The notes under the pieces: generated by a model
The model's database searches: none
Told to the model about the DNA's origin: nothing
The model's input: the letters and a program-made list of their open reading frames with translations, nothing else
Part shown: positions 25,300-33,592 of the stretch, piece by piece
How positions within the stretch are numbered: position 1 is the stretch's first letter
How the letters are laid out: the number at the start of each line of letters is the position of its first letter
Assembly: GCF_003265345.1 (NCBI RefSeq)
Contig: NZ_QFWW01000024.1
Location: forward strand, 1-60,636
Reading direction: 5' to 3'
DNA length: 60,636 nt
DNA from: Lentzea terrae
GTDB lineage: Bacteria > Actinomycetota > Actinomycetes > Mycobacteriales > Pseudonocardiaceae
Program-made: the position numbers and the translations under genes

Positions 25300-25908
25300 A
25301 TGAAGCTTGCGAAGATCACCGGGGCCGTCGCCGCGGTCGGTGTCGCGATGACCATCCTCACCGCGCCGGCCGCACTGGCCGCGCCCGGCGAGACCGTCAT
25401 CCCGGCCGCCGCCGAGCTCGGCATCCAGGGCGAAGGTGTGCTGCCGCACGAGTTCCAGGTCCAGCAGACCGGGTACTGGTGCTCCGCTGCCGCCGCCCGC
25501 ATCGCACTGACGGCGCGCGGCAAGTACGTCGCGCAGTCCACGTTGGCCTCGTACATGAAGGTCACGACCAACGGCCTGCCGAACATCAAGAACCTCGAGA
25601 ACGCGCTCGACCACTACACCGGCTCGACCTACTACCAGGTCAAGCAGTGGTCGACGGACGCGCAGCTGCTGCAGAAGCTCAAGGCCGACGTGGTCTACAA
25701 CGCCAACCGCGGCCACGCCGTCGTGATCAACGTGATCCGGCTGAACGGCCGCAACTACTCCGGCGGCCACTACGCCACGGTCGTCGGCTACCGCGCCGGT
25801 GGCAACGAGTTCGCCGTGGCCGACCCGGCCTACGCGGGCGGGCGCCTGCACTGGCTGAGCGCGTCCAACGTGTCGTCGGGCATCAAGCTCCGCCGTTACG
25901 TCGCCTGA
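25300..25908 (+). CDS. Secreted C39-like (papain-fold) cysteine peptidase
   Basis: 202 residues. ATG 25300 follows GAGGGG. Signal peptide: MKLAKITG, hydrophobic run, cleavage near ALAAPG. The mature part shows QQTGYWCSAAAARIAL (nucleophile Cys with preceding Gln of the oxyanion hole) and GGHYATVVGYRAG (catalytic His), then AVADPAYAGG with the third residue Asp. This is the C39/Peptidase_C39_2 pattern. Extracellular; substrate unknown. Its last 13 bases overlap the end of the convergent MobA-like gene. Confidence 0.82.
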   Translation: MKLAKITGAVAAVGVAMTILTAPAALAAPGETVIPAAAELGIQGEGVLPHEFQVQQTGYWCSAAAARIALTARGKYVAQSTLASYMKVTTNGLPNIKNLENALDHYTGSTYYQVKQWSTDAQLLQKLKADVVYNANRGHAVVINVIRLNGRNYSGGHYATVVGYRAGGNEFAVADPAYAGGRLHWLSASNVSSGIKLRRYVA

Positions 25909-26471
25909 TTTCCGGGCCTGAGGTCCTCAGGCCGGTCCACATCGGCACCGTCCGCCACGTCGGCGCACTCGACGTGGTGGACGGTGTTGGCTTTCAGGTA
26001 GTCGCGCGCGCCCTGATCGCCTGCCGCTGACGCGATGACGCCCGCGAAGTGGTCGGAGCCGATCAGCACCGGATGGCCCACGACGCCGTCGTACACCGCT
26101 CGTGCCAACGCTTCCGGCTCGGCGAGGTTCATCAACCGGTGCAGGGCGGCGACGGTGACTCCCGGTGTGTCGACGGGGAGCACCAGGACGGCGTCGGCGA
26201 TGCCGATGGCGTGCAGGCCGGTGCGCAGCGACGAGCCCATGCCGGATTCCCAGTGCGGGTTGTCGACGACCGTGACGCCGTCCAAACACGCCAGTGCGCG
26301 CACCTCGTCCGCTTTGGCGCCGAGGACGACGACCACCGGGTCGCAGCCGGCAGCCTTCAGCAGTTCGGCCGCCGAGTCGACGAAGAGCTTGCCGCCCAAG
26401 GAAACGAGGGCTTTCGGGGCGCCGAACCGGCGGCCGGCCCCCGCAGCTAGCAAGAGGCCGGCCACGTGCAT
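25896..26471 (-). CDS. MobA/MocA-like nucleotidyltransferase
   Basis: 191 residues. LLLAAGAGRRFGAPKAL is the NTP-binding signature of the MobA-like NTP transferase family; PHWESGMGSSLRTGL and LVLPVDTPGVTVAAL (metal-binding Asp) match the molybdenum-cofactor cytidylyl/guanylyltransferase MocA/MobA branch. Predicted to attach CMP or GMP to molybdopterin, although no molybdoenzyme genes are near. ATG 26471 lies ten bases after the stop of the upstream GH105 gene; TAAGTT ends six bases before it, overlapping that stop. Confidence 0.82.
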   Translation of the reverse strand: MHVAGLLLAAGAGRRFGAPKALVSLGGKLFVDSAAELLKAAGCDPVVVVLGAKADEVRALACLDGVTVVDNPHWESGMGSSLRTGLHAIGIADAVLVLPVDTPGVTVAALHRLMNLAEPEALARAVYDGVVGHPVLIGSDHFAGVIASAAGDQGARDYLKANTVHHVECADVADGADVDRPEDLRPGNQAT

Positions 26472-26480
26472 GGTTCCAAC

Positions 26481-27635
26481 TTAGCGCCTCTGGAACTGCT
26501 CGCTCATGATCAGGAACGCTCCGATGCCGTGCAGGTCGTTCACCGCCCGCGGCCGGGCCAGGTAGAACGGCAGGTCACCGACGTTGGTGCCGATGCAGAT
26601 CTCGGCGATCTCGGTGGAGCCCTGCGCGTTGATCGACACGCGGTCCAGCACACCGCGATAGCCCCGCCGCGCCACGACGTCGTACGTGCGCGACACATAA
26701 CCGCGCTCAACGGCCCGTGAGATGGCCATCGAGTACATGGACGAGCACGACGTCTCGGTCCAGTTCTCCGGGTTGGACCCCTTGTCCACGACCTGGAACC
26801 AGCGTCCCGTCCTGCGGTCCTGGTGCTGGGCGAGCGCCGCGATCAGCCGGCCGAGGATCGAGATCAGCTTCGGCCGGTCGGGGTGGGTGCGGGGCAGGTC
26901 CTCCAGCACGTCGCAGCACGTGATCGCGTACCAGCCCATCGCGCGGCCCCAGAACTCCGGCGACACGCCCGTGGCGGGATTGGCCCAGGACACCTTGCGC
27001 GACTCGTCGTAGGCGTGGTGGAACAGGCCGTCCTCGTGCTGCAGGTTCTTCGCGTAGACCAGGAGTTGCTTGAGGGCCTCGGCGGTCGCCCACTCCTTCT
27101 CCCCGAAGGTGTAGCCGTGCCGCATGATGAACGGCACGACCATGTAGACGCCGTCCGACCAGTTCTGCCAGTCGCGCGTGCCGCCCTCGGCGTGCCAGAA
27201 GCCGCCTTCCTCGGTGCGCGAGTAGGTGTTGAGGCGCTCGCGGATCTGCGTCGAGGCGACCCGGTACCGCACGTCGCCGGTCGCGTTGTAGAGCAACGGC
27301 AGCAGCTGGCCCGCGCGCATGGAGTCGAGGTGCGTGAAGGTGCGGGTGAAGCCGTTGGGTCCGACGAAGCGGTCCACCCACGCCTTGATGTAGTCGAAGT
27401 ACTTCTTGTTGCGAGTGCGCTCGAAGACGAGCCACTGTCCCCACAGGTACAGTCCGCGCGTGTAGCCCCAGCCGCCGAGCGTCTCCGGCGTGAACTGCTT
27501 CATCGTCGACTCGACGACCTCGACGGACCAGTCGACGCGCTCCTTCGCCGACGCCGTGCCGGTTGCTCCGAGCGTGCTGCCGCCGGCGAGTGCGGCGCCG
27601 CCGAGTCTGACGAAGTCGCGCCTGGACGTGGTCAT
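26481..27635 (-). CDS. Tat-exported GH105 unsaturated rhamnogalacturonyl hydrolase-like protein
   Basis: 384 residues. ATG 27635 has GGAGGAG and starts a twin-arginine signal, TTSRRDFVRLGGAALAGG, with cleavage near ASA. The (alpha/alpha)6 barrel shows GYTRGLYLWGQWLVFERT, FWHAEGG, DWQNWSDGVYMVVPF (catalytic Asp region) and PEFWGRAMGWYAI, typical of the YteR/GH88-105 group. It would remove unsaturated uronic acid residues from plant-polysaccharide fragments outside the cell. The Tat signal implies export in folded form. The next gene (MobA-like) follows within ten bases but is unrelated in function. Confidence 0.85.
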   Translation of the reverse strand: MTTSRRDFVRLGGAALAGGSTLGATGTASAKERVDWSVEVVESTMKQFTPETLGGWGYTRGLYLWGQWLVFERTRNKKYFDYIKAWVDRFVGPNGFTRTFTHLDSMRAGQLLPLLYNATGDVRYRVASTQIRERLNTYSRTEEGGFWHAEGGTRDWQNWSDGVYMVVPFIMRHGYTFGEKEWATAEALKQLLVYAKNLQHEDGLFHHAYDESRKVSWANPATGVSPEFWGRAMGWYAITCCDVLEDLPRTHPDRPKLISILGRLIAALAQHQDRRTGRWFQVVDKGSNPENWTETSCSSMYSMAISRAVERGYVSRTYDVVARRGYRGVLDRVSINAQGSTEIAEICIGTNVGDLPFYLARPRAVNDLHGIGAFLIMSEQFQRR

Positions 27636-27780
27636 GCGTGCTCCTCCAAGGGACATGCCGAGGCGGCGGCACCCACGACCTAACCGAGTCAGAACTCCGA
27701 TGTCTAGACCTAATTGGTGCGTCCGAGCTGGAGGCGGCCTGGTGATCGGTGGCGTCGTCCAGCAGAAGTCCGATGACTTC

Positions 27781-27797
27781 GGTTTCGCGGCGAAACC
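27781..27797 (-). terminator. Hairpin after the alpha/beta hydrolase gene
   Basis: GGTTTCG (27781-27787), loop CGG, CGAAACC (27791-27797): a perfect 7-bp stem four bases beyond the stop of the minus-strand hydrolase at 27802. No T-run follows. Confidence 0.55.
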
Positions 27798-27801
27798 AGG
27801 A

Positions 27802-28626
27802 TCAGGAGAGGTGTTCGAGGAGCAGGGAGCTCGCCGCCTCGGGGATCTCCTCCGGGATCCAGTGGCTCACTTCCTCGACCATCTCGAACCGGTAGCCGCC
27901 GGTGCACCACTTCTCGGTCTCGAACGCGGCGGCCGACCCGAACGCGACGTCCTCGGTGCTCCAGACGTACATCGTCTTGACGCTGACCTTGTCCGCGGCG
28001 CCGTGCGGTTTGCCGGCGCGGTACCAGTTCAGCGCGGCGGTGAGCGCGCCCGGTTCGCTCAGCCGCTGCAGGTACTCGTCCAGGTGCGAGGGGCGGATCT
28101 TCCAGTCGAACATCTTCTTGAGCGCCTGGGCGTTGTTCTCGAGCATGCGCTTCTCGGTGCTGCGCTCGCGCCAGTCCAGCATGTACTGAGACCGCAGCCG
28201 CTGGTCCTCGTCGGTCTGCAGCGCGGTCTTGAGCGCACCGGGGTGCGGGGTGGAGAAGACGCTGAGGGTGCGCAGGCGGTCGGGGTGCTCGATGGCCGTC
28301 CACCAGGCGACGGCGCCGCCCCAGTCGTGGCCGACCAGGTCGAACGTGCCCCAGCCGAGCGCGTCGGCCATGGCGATCACGTCGCCGACCAGGTGCGTGA
28401 CCGTGTACTCGGACACCTGCTCCGGGCGCACGCCGGGTGAGTAGCCGCGCTGGTCGGGGGCGACCGCGCGGTAGCCGTTCACGCCCAGCACCGCGACCTG
28501 GTGCTCCCACTCGACGGCGGCCTCGGGGAAGCCGTGCAGCAGCAGGACGGGCCGGCCGTCCTCGGGGCCGGACGCGATGGCGTCGAAGGTGCCTGCCTCG
28601 GTCTCGATGCTGATGTGCTCGATCAC
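27802..28626 (-). CDS. Alpha/beta hydrolase, epoxide-hydrolase-like
   Basis: 274 residues. VLLLHGFPEAAVEWEHQ (HGxP oxyanion motif), APDQRGYSPG, and the nucleophile elbow GHDWGGAVAWW, where Asp replaces Ser as in epoxide hydrolases and haloalkane dehalogenases. The C-terminal His is in EVSHWIPEE. These point to soluble epoxide hydrolase or dehalogenase type chemistry in the cytoplasm. GTG 28626 gives a family-like N-terminus; on the minus strand TACTGT (28635-28640) ends eight bases upstream, suggesting leaderless transcription. It is divergent from the lipid-modification operon. Confidence 0.87.
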   Translation of the reverse strand: MIEHISIETEAGTFDAIASGPEDGRPVLLLHGFPEAAVEWEHQVAVLGVNGYRAVAPDQRGYSPGVRPEQVSEYTVTHLVGDVIAMADALGWGTFDLVGHDWGGAVAWWTAIEHPDRLRTLSVFSTPHPGALKTALQTDEDQRLRSQYMLDWRERSTEKRMLENNAQALKKMFDWKIRPSHLDEYLQRLSEPGALTAALNWYRAGKPHGAADKVSVKTMYVWSTEDVAFGSAAAFETEKWCTGGYRFEMVEEVSHWIPEEIPEAASSLLLEHLS

Positions 28627-28678
28627 AGGTTCGAACAGTACGCGTGTGACCTGGGTCTCAACCCGCGAGCCGAAAGAC

Positions 28679-29389
28679 GTGGTCGTACGAACAACGGGTG
28701 TGCATCCGCATGTCGACGTGCTGACGTCCCCAGCCGGTACGAATGCCGTCGTGCTCGTGCTGCACGGCGGCCGCGAACACGGCCAGGAACCTGTCCGACG
28801 GCACAACCTCGCCTATTTGAGGATGGTGCCGCTGGCTCGAGCGCTGCGTGCGCCGGGCGTCGAGGTCTGGGTGCTGCGGTATCGGAAGCGGGGCTGGAAC
28901 GCGCCGAGCCTCGATCCCGTCAAGGACGCCGGGTGGGCGCTCGACAAGATCAGCCGACTCCATCCGGGCAAGCCGGTCGTGCTCGTCGGGCATTCGATGG
29001 GCGCGCGGACCGCGCTCAGGGTCGCCGGGCATTCAGCCGTCAAGGCGGTGTGCGCGTTGGCGCCGTGGATCGAGCCGGGGGAGCCGTTCCAGCAGCTCGC
29101 CGGCAGGTCGTTGCTGATCGCGCACGGTGATCAGGAGCGGATGACCGACCCGGCCAGGTCGCTGTCGTTCGCCAGGCAGGCCAAGACGGTCACGGAGCAG
29201 GTCGCGCGGTTCAACGTCGAGGGGGACGGCCACGCGATGCTCAGGAGGGCGCGCGACTGGACGAAGCTCGTCGTCGATTTCGTGCACGGTGAGCTCGGGC
29301 TCGAACCGATGGCGCCGGACATCGCGAATGCCATGCGGGAGGCCTCGCCGCGTGGCCTCGACGTGCCGTTGGGAGGTTCGCGTGGCTGA
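28679..29389 (+). CDS. Alpha/beta-fold hydrolase, first gene of the FAD/DUF1365/CFA operon
   Basis: 236 residues from GTG 28679 (start uncertain; GTG 28700 and GTG 28646 are also possible). VVLVLHGGREHG is the oxyanion loop, VVLVGHSMGARTALRVAGH the nucleophile elbow with Ser, LLIAHGDQERMTDP the acid region and VEGDGHAMLRR the catalytic His. The complete triad suggests an active esterase or thioesterase. Its end overlaps the FAD oxidoreductase gene by eight bases, so the two should be co-translated; a role in releasing or trimming the lipid substrate is inference. Confidence 0.82.
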   Translation: MVVRTTGVHPHVDVLTSPAGTNAVVLVLHGGREHGQEPVRRHNLAYLRMVPLARALRAPGVEVWVLRYRKRGWNAPSLDPVKDAGWALDKISRLHPGKPVVLVGHSMGARTALRVAGHSAVKAVCALAPWIEPGEPFQQLAGRSLLIAHGDQERMTDPARSLSFARQAKTVTEQVARFNVEGDGHAMLRRARDWTKLVVDFVHGELGLEPMAPDIANAMREASPRGLDVPLGGSRG

Positions 29390-30620
29390 GGTCGCCGTCA
29401 TCGGAGCGGGGGTTGCCGGGCTCACCGCCGCCTATGTGTTGCAACGCAAGCACGACGTGACGCTGTTCGAGGCCGACGAGCGGCTCGGCGGGCACGCGCA
29501 CACCCATGATCTGAACGGCGTGGCCGTCGACAGCGGGTTCATCGTCCACAACGAACGGACCTACCCGAACCTGATCCGGCTGTTCCGCGAACTGCAGGTG
29601 TCCACTCAGGACTCCGAGATGTCGATGAGCGTCCGGTGCGACGGGTGCGGGCTCGAGTACGCGGGCGCGAAGAAGCTGCCGGGCCTGTTCGCGCAACCGA
29701 AGAACGGCGCCAACGGCCGGTACCTCCGGATGCTCGCCGAGATCACGCGCTTCTACCGGCACGCGCAGCGCGTGCTGAACCACGAGGAGGCGCACGACGT
29801 CACGCTCGGCGCGTTCCTGGTGATCGGCGGGTACTCCCGGTATTTCGTGGACCACTTCATCATTCCGCTGGTCAGCGCGGTGTGGTCGGCGGGAGCGGCG
29901 CTGAGCATGAGGTACCCGGCCTGGTACCTGTTCGAGTTCCTCGCCAACCACGGAATGCTGTCGATCGGTGGCACGCCGCAGTGGAAGACCGTCGTCGGCG
30001 GGTCCCGCACGTACGTCGCCCGCGCGGTGCGGAACCTGCACGCCGTCCACGTCTCCACTCCCATCAGGGCGGTGACCAGGACCGGCAGCGGCGTGGAGAT
30101 CCGCGACGACAACAACGTGCTGCACACCGCGGACCACGTCGTCATCGCCACGCACCCCGACCAGGCGTTGGGGCTCCTCGCTGATCCGACGGGCGAGGAG
30201 AAGGAGGTGCTGGCCGCGTTCCAGTACTCGCGGAACGAGACCTGGCTGCACACCGACGCGTCGATCCTGCCGCGCACGAGCGGTGCGAAGGCGTCCTGGA
30301 ACCTCTACAAGCGAACGTGCGTCGAGGCCAGCGACCAGGTGCTCGTCAGCTACCACATGAACCGGCTGATGCGGCTCGACGAACCGCGCGACTTCGTGGT
30401 CACGTTGAACCCGCACGACGTGGACCCTGCGCGCGTGCTCGCCCGGATGGTGTACGAGCACCCGGTCTACACGCCGGAATCCGTTGCGGCACAACGGCGT
30501 CTGCCCGAACTCAACTCTGCTTCAACCGCGTACGCCGGCGCGTACCACGGCTGGGGCTTCCACGAGGACGGCTGCGCGTCCGGGGTGCGTGCGGCGAAGC
30601 ACTTCGGAGTGGACTGGTGA
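29382..30620 (+). CDS. FAD-dependent oxidoreductase of the UfaA1-associated type
   Basis: 412 residues. AEVAVIGAGVAGLTAAYVL (dinucleotide-binding GxGxxG) and LFEADERLGGHAHTHDL match amine-oxidase-like flavoproteins; PQWKTVVGGSRTYV and HHVVIATHPDQAL-like segments (DHVVIATHPDQAL) are family features. GTG 29382 has GGGAGG (29371-29376) and overlaps the upstream hydrolase. Its own stop overlaps the DUF1365 start by four bases. The trio oxidoreductase-DUF1365-CFA-type methyltransferase is the same as M. tuberculosis Rv0449c-Rv0448c-ufaA1, linked to methyl-branched or modified fatty acids. It may act on the acyl chain after methyl transfer. Confidence 0.87.
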   Translation: MAEVAVIGAGVAGLTAAYVLQRKHDVTLFEADERLGGHAHTHDLNGVAVDSGFIVHNERTYPNLIRLFRELQVSTQDSEMSMSVRCDGCGLEYAGAKKLPGLFAQPKNGANGRYLRMLAEITRFYRHAQRVLNHEEAHDVTLGAFLVIGGYSRYFVDHFIIPLVSAVWSAGAALSMRYPAWYLFEFLANHGMLSIGGTPQWKTVVGGSRTYVARAVRNLHAVHVSTPIRAVTRTGSGVEIRDDNNVLHTADHVVIATHPDQALGLLADPTGEEKEVLAAFQYSRNETWLHTDASILPRTSGAKASWNLYKRTCVEASDQVLVSYHMNRLMRLDEPRDFVVTLNPHDVDPARVLARMVYEHPVYTPESVAAQRRLPELNSASTAYAGAYHGWGFHEDGCASGVRAAKHFGVDW

Positions 30621-31297
30621 TCTACGACGTCCTCATCACCCACTCCCGGCGTGAACTGATCGATCGGGCGTTCAGCCACCGTGCCTACATGTGGCTGGTG
30701 GACCTCGACGAGCTGCCGCGCCTGCCGTGGTGGGTCCGGCCGTTCGCCCGCTTCGAGGCCCGCGACCACCTCGGGGCGCCTTCGAATTCCATCCGGGAGA
30801 ACCTGGAGGAGTGGCTGGCCGATCGCGGGATCGCGCTGGACGGTGGGCAGGTCCTGATGCTCGCCAACGCCCGCGTGCTCGGCTACGTCTTCAATCCGCT
30901 GACCGTCTACTGGTGCCACGACGCGTCCGGAGTGCTCGTGTGTGTGGTCGCGGAGGTGCACAACACCTACGGCGGGCGGCACTGCTATCTGCTGCGCACC
31001 GACGACCAGGGCAGGGCGTCGGTCGGCAAGGAGTTCTACGTCTCCCCGTTCCTCGAGGTCGACGGCCACTACGTGATGAGGCTGCCGAAGCCGGGCGACC
31101 AGCTGTCCGTGACGATCGCGTTGCGGCAGAACGGGAAGACGACGTTCAGCGCCACGATGAAGGGCACGCGCAGCACGGGGCTGCGGATGCTCTTCCGACG
31201 GCCGCTGATGCCCCAGCGCGTGTCCGCGTTGATCCGCCGTCATGGCGTTGCGCTCTACCTGAGGCGCGTACCGATCATCCCCAGGAGTGATGGATGA
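30617..31297 (+). CDS. DUF1365 family protein
   Basis: 226 residues. Recognised by DRAFSHRAYMWLVDLDELP at the N-terminus, VFNPLTVYWCHDASG, VAEVHNTYGGRHCYLL and KEFYVSPFLEVDGHYVMRL, all conserved in DUF1365. Molecular role is not known; the family almost always sits between an FAD oxidoreductase and a cyclopropane-fatty-acid-synthase-like methyltransferase, as here. GTG 30617 and the downstream ATG 31294 both make 4-base overlaps (GTGA, ATGA), so all three proteins are made in fixed ratio. Confidence 0.9.
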   Translation: MIYDVLITHSRRELIDRAFSHRAYMWLVDLDELPRLPWWVRPFARFEARDHLGAPSNSIRENLEEWLADRGIALDGGQVLMLANARVLGYVFNPLTVYWCHDASGVLVCVVAEVHNTYGGRHCYLLRTDDQGRASVGKEFYVSPFLEVDGHYVMRLPKPGDQLSVTIALRQNGKTTFSATMKGTRSTGLRMLFRRPLMPQRVSALIRRHGVALYLRRVPIIPRSDG

Positions 31298-32520
31298 GCA
31301 CGTTGTCCTTGCCCCGCCCAGGCCAGGGCCTGTGGCCGGGGTTGTTCACGACGCCGCGGTCACCGTTGCGCGCGCGGATCGCCGAGTCGCTGTTCCGCAA
31401 CGCCGTGCGCACGCTGCCGGTGACGGTGCAGCTGCCGAACGGTCGCACGTGGGGCGCGGGCGGACCGGTCATGCGGCTGGTGCGGCCGGCGGCGTTCTTC
31501 CACCGGCTCGGTGCCGACGCCAAGATCGGCTTCGGCGAGGCGTACATGGTGGGCGACTGGGTGTCCGACGAGCTCCCGGACGTGCTGGCGGCGTTCGCGG
31601 CGCGGTTGACGACGTTGATCCCGCCTGGCCTGCAGCGGCTGCGGCGGATGGCGGAGCGGCGTCAGCACGAGTTCAACGACGTCGCGGGCTCGCGGCAGAA
31701 CATCCACCGGCACTACGACCTGTCGAACGAACTGTTCGCGGCGTTCCTGGACGAGACGATGACGTACTCGTCGGCGTTGTTCGAGAACCGCGACGTCGAC
31801 CTGCGCACGGCCCAGCTGCGCAAGATCGACGGCGTGCTCGACTACGCGGGCGTGCGGGCGGGCTCGCGCGTGCTGGAGATCGGCACCGGCTGGGGCGCGC
31901 TGGCGATCCGTGCGGCCGAGCGGGGCGCGACCGTCACGTCGCTGACGATCTCAGCGCAGCAGCAGAAGCTGGCGCTGGACCGGGTGAGGGACGCGGGGCT
32001 CCACGATCGAGTGAAGGTCGAGCTGCGGGACTACCGAGAGGAGCACGGTCAGTACGACGCCGTCGTCAGCGTCGAGATGATCGAGGCAGTCGGTGCCGAA
32101 TACTGGCCCGCGTACTTCTCGATGCTCGACCGGGTGCTCGCTCCGGGCGGCCGGGTGGGGCTGCAGGCGATCACCATGCCGCACGACCGCATGATCGCGA
32201 GCAAGGCCACCTACAGCTGGGTTCACAAGTACGTCTTCCCCGGCGGGCTCATCCCGTCGGTCCGCTCGATCGAGCAGTCGGTGCGCGACCACACGCGCCT
32301 GCGGATCGTCGAGACCCGCTCGTTCGGCCACGACTACGCCGAGACCCTCCGGCGCTGGCGCGACACCTTCCTCACCCGTTGGGACCAGGTGCAACGGCTC
32401 GGCTTCGACGACACGTTCCGCCGGATGTGGGAGTTCTACCTGGCCTACTCGGAGGCCGGTTTCCGGGTCGAGTACCTGGGCGTACAACAATTTGCCATGG
32501 CCGAAAGACTGGGCCATTAG
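31294..32520 (+). CDS. Cyclopropane-fatty-acid-synthase-type SAM methyltransferase (UfaA1-like)
   Basis: 408 residues. SAM-binding motif VLEIGTGWGALAIRAAERG, then VSVEMIEAVGAEYWPAYF and HKYVFPGGLIPS, all CFA-synthase hallmarks; HYDLSNELFAAFLDETMTYSSALF is the substrate-binding region. The N-terminal ~100 residues (IGFGEAYMVGDWVSDEL) are also conserved. It would transfer a methyl or methylene carbon from SAM to a double bond of a phospholipid acyl chain at the membrane. Last gene of the four-gene overlap operon; followed by a 146-bp gap and a sigma-factor gene. Confidence 0.92.
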   Translation: MSTLSLPRPGQGLWPGLFTTPRSPLRARIAESLFRNAVRTLPVTVQLPNGRTWGAGGPVMRLVRPAAFFHRLGADAKIGFGEAYMVGDWVSDELPDVLAAFAARLTTLIPPGLQRLRRMAERRQHEFNDVAGSRQNIHRHYDLSNELFAAFLDETMTYSSALFENRDVDLRTAQLRKIDGVLDYAGVRAGSRVLEIGTGWGALAIRAAERGATVTSLTISAQQQKLALDRVRDAGLHDRVKVELRDYREEHGQYDAVVSVEMIEAVGAEYWPAYFSMLDRVLAPGGRVGLQAITMPHDRMIASKATYSWVHKYVFPGGLIPSVRSIEQSVRDHTRLRIVETRSFGHDYAETLRRWRDTFLTRWDQVQRLGFDDTFRRMWEFYLAYSEAGFRVEYLGVQQFAMAERLGH

Positions 32521-32666
32521 GACCACCTTCTGCCCCAATTGGGTGCTGCTTTCCCCACCCGACTGGACTTCGTGGTCCTCTTGGAGACAGGCGGTATCAA
32601 ACGGCTGGCTGCGGTCTCTTTCTCAGTGAAGCCCCTAGTGTCGCTGTAGTGGAGGAGGTCGCCGGG

Positions 32667-33362
32667 ATGGTCCAACCCACAGCCGTGCGGACCGGTGGCG
32701 GTGTCGCGGTCCTCTCGCCCACTGACGGCGCAGAGGCCTGGAACCAGCCAACGGTGCCCACGCGCCGGAGGGTGCGCCAGGCACCGGTCTCCAACCAGTG
32801 GCTCGCCGAAGCCGAGTTCACGGACCTCGTCGACGCCGCCTTAGACGGAGACAGACGGGCGGTCGAGCACCTGCTCGGCCGCATCCAGCCGCTGATCGTG
32901 CGCTACTGCCGCGCCCGCGTCGGCGGCCGCGAGCGCACCCTGGTCTCGGCGGAGGACATCGCGCAGGAGGTCTGCGTGGCGGTCCTCGGCGCCCTGTCCA
33001 AGTACCGCTACGAGCCAGGCTCGTTCCTCGCCTTCGTGTACGGCATCGCCGCGCACAAGGTCGCCGACGCCCGCCGCCGCGCCGTCCGCAACCGCGCGGA
33101 GGTCGTGCCGGAGCTGCCGGACTGCCCTTCTTTGGACGACGGGCCCGAGCAGCACGCGGTCAACGGCGAGATGCTGGCCCAGGTCACACGGCTGCTGCAC
33201 AAGCTGCCGGCCCGGCAGCGGGAGATCCTCGTGCTGCGGGTGGCGGTGGGGCTGTCCGCGGAGGAGGTGGCGCTGGCGGTGGAGTCGACGCCCGGGGCCG
33301 TGCGGGTGGCGCAGCACCGCGCGCTCACCCGGATGCGGGAGATGATCGCCGAAGAAGGCTGA
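32667..33362 (+). CDS. ECF RNA polymerase sigma factor of the SigD/ShbA type
   Basis: 231 residues. The segment RRAVEHLLGRIQPLIVRYCRARVG, SAEDIAQEVCVAVLGAL and FLAFVYGIAAHKVADARRRA matches region 2 of mycobacterial SigD and Streptomyces ShbA. Region 4: LLHKLPARQREILVLRVAVGLSAEEVALAV, ending TPGAVRVAQHRALTRM. The first ~50 residues are an unconserved tail. ATG 32667 has GGAGGAGG (32651-32658). In Streptomyces ShbA drives transcription of the principal sigma gene. No anti-sigma gene follows on the same strand. Confidence 0.88.
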   Translation: MVQPTAVRTGGGVAVLSPTDGAEAWNQPTVPTRRRVRQAPVSNQWLAEAEFTDLVDAALDGDRRAVEHLLGRIQPLIVRYCRARVGGRERTLVSAEDIAQEVCVAVLGALSKYRYEPGSFLAFVYGIAAHKVADARRRAVRNRAEVVPELPDCPSLDDGPEQHAVNGEMLAQVTRLLHKLPARQREILVLRVAVGLSAEEVALAVESTPGAVRVAQHRALTRMREMIAEEG

Positions 33363-33446
33363 CTTTCAGGCTGATCGCGGCGAGGTCTTGCCGGCAGGAC
33401 TGGAACGGGGAGTGTCCTGCATCAAGGCGTTCGGTCGCGGTGCCCA

Positions 33447-33578
33447 TCAGGCCATGGAACGCGGCCACCTGGATGAGTGGCGGATGACCTCTCGCATCTT
33501 CGCGTTCGACGGCGGAACGTCATGCGCGACGTCGAAGTCGACGTCGACTTCGCTGCGCGCGCCTCGGCTCATCCGCAT
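33447..33578 (-). CDS. Possible 43-residue small protein (weak)
   Basis: ATG 33578 on the minus strand opens a 43-codon frame (start MRMSRGARSEVDVDFDVAHD). GAGGTG lies about ten bases upstream. The acidic N-terminal half looks protein-like, but the frame is short and unsupported by any recognised family. The rest of the 230-bp gap 33363-33592 shows nothing else I can identify. Confidence 0.2.
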   Translation of the reverse strand: MRMSRGARSEVDVDFDVAHDVPPSNAKMREVIRHSSRWPRSMA

Positions 33579-33592
33579 GCGCAATGAGCACC

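Noticed and set aside
32519..32579. Inverted repeat AGGACCAC/GTGGTCCT after the CFA-type gene as a terminator
   Set aside because: The loop of about 45 bases is too long for a convincing intrinsic terminator.
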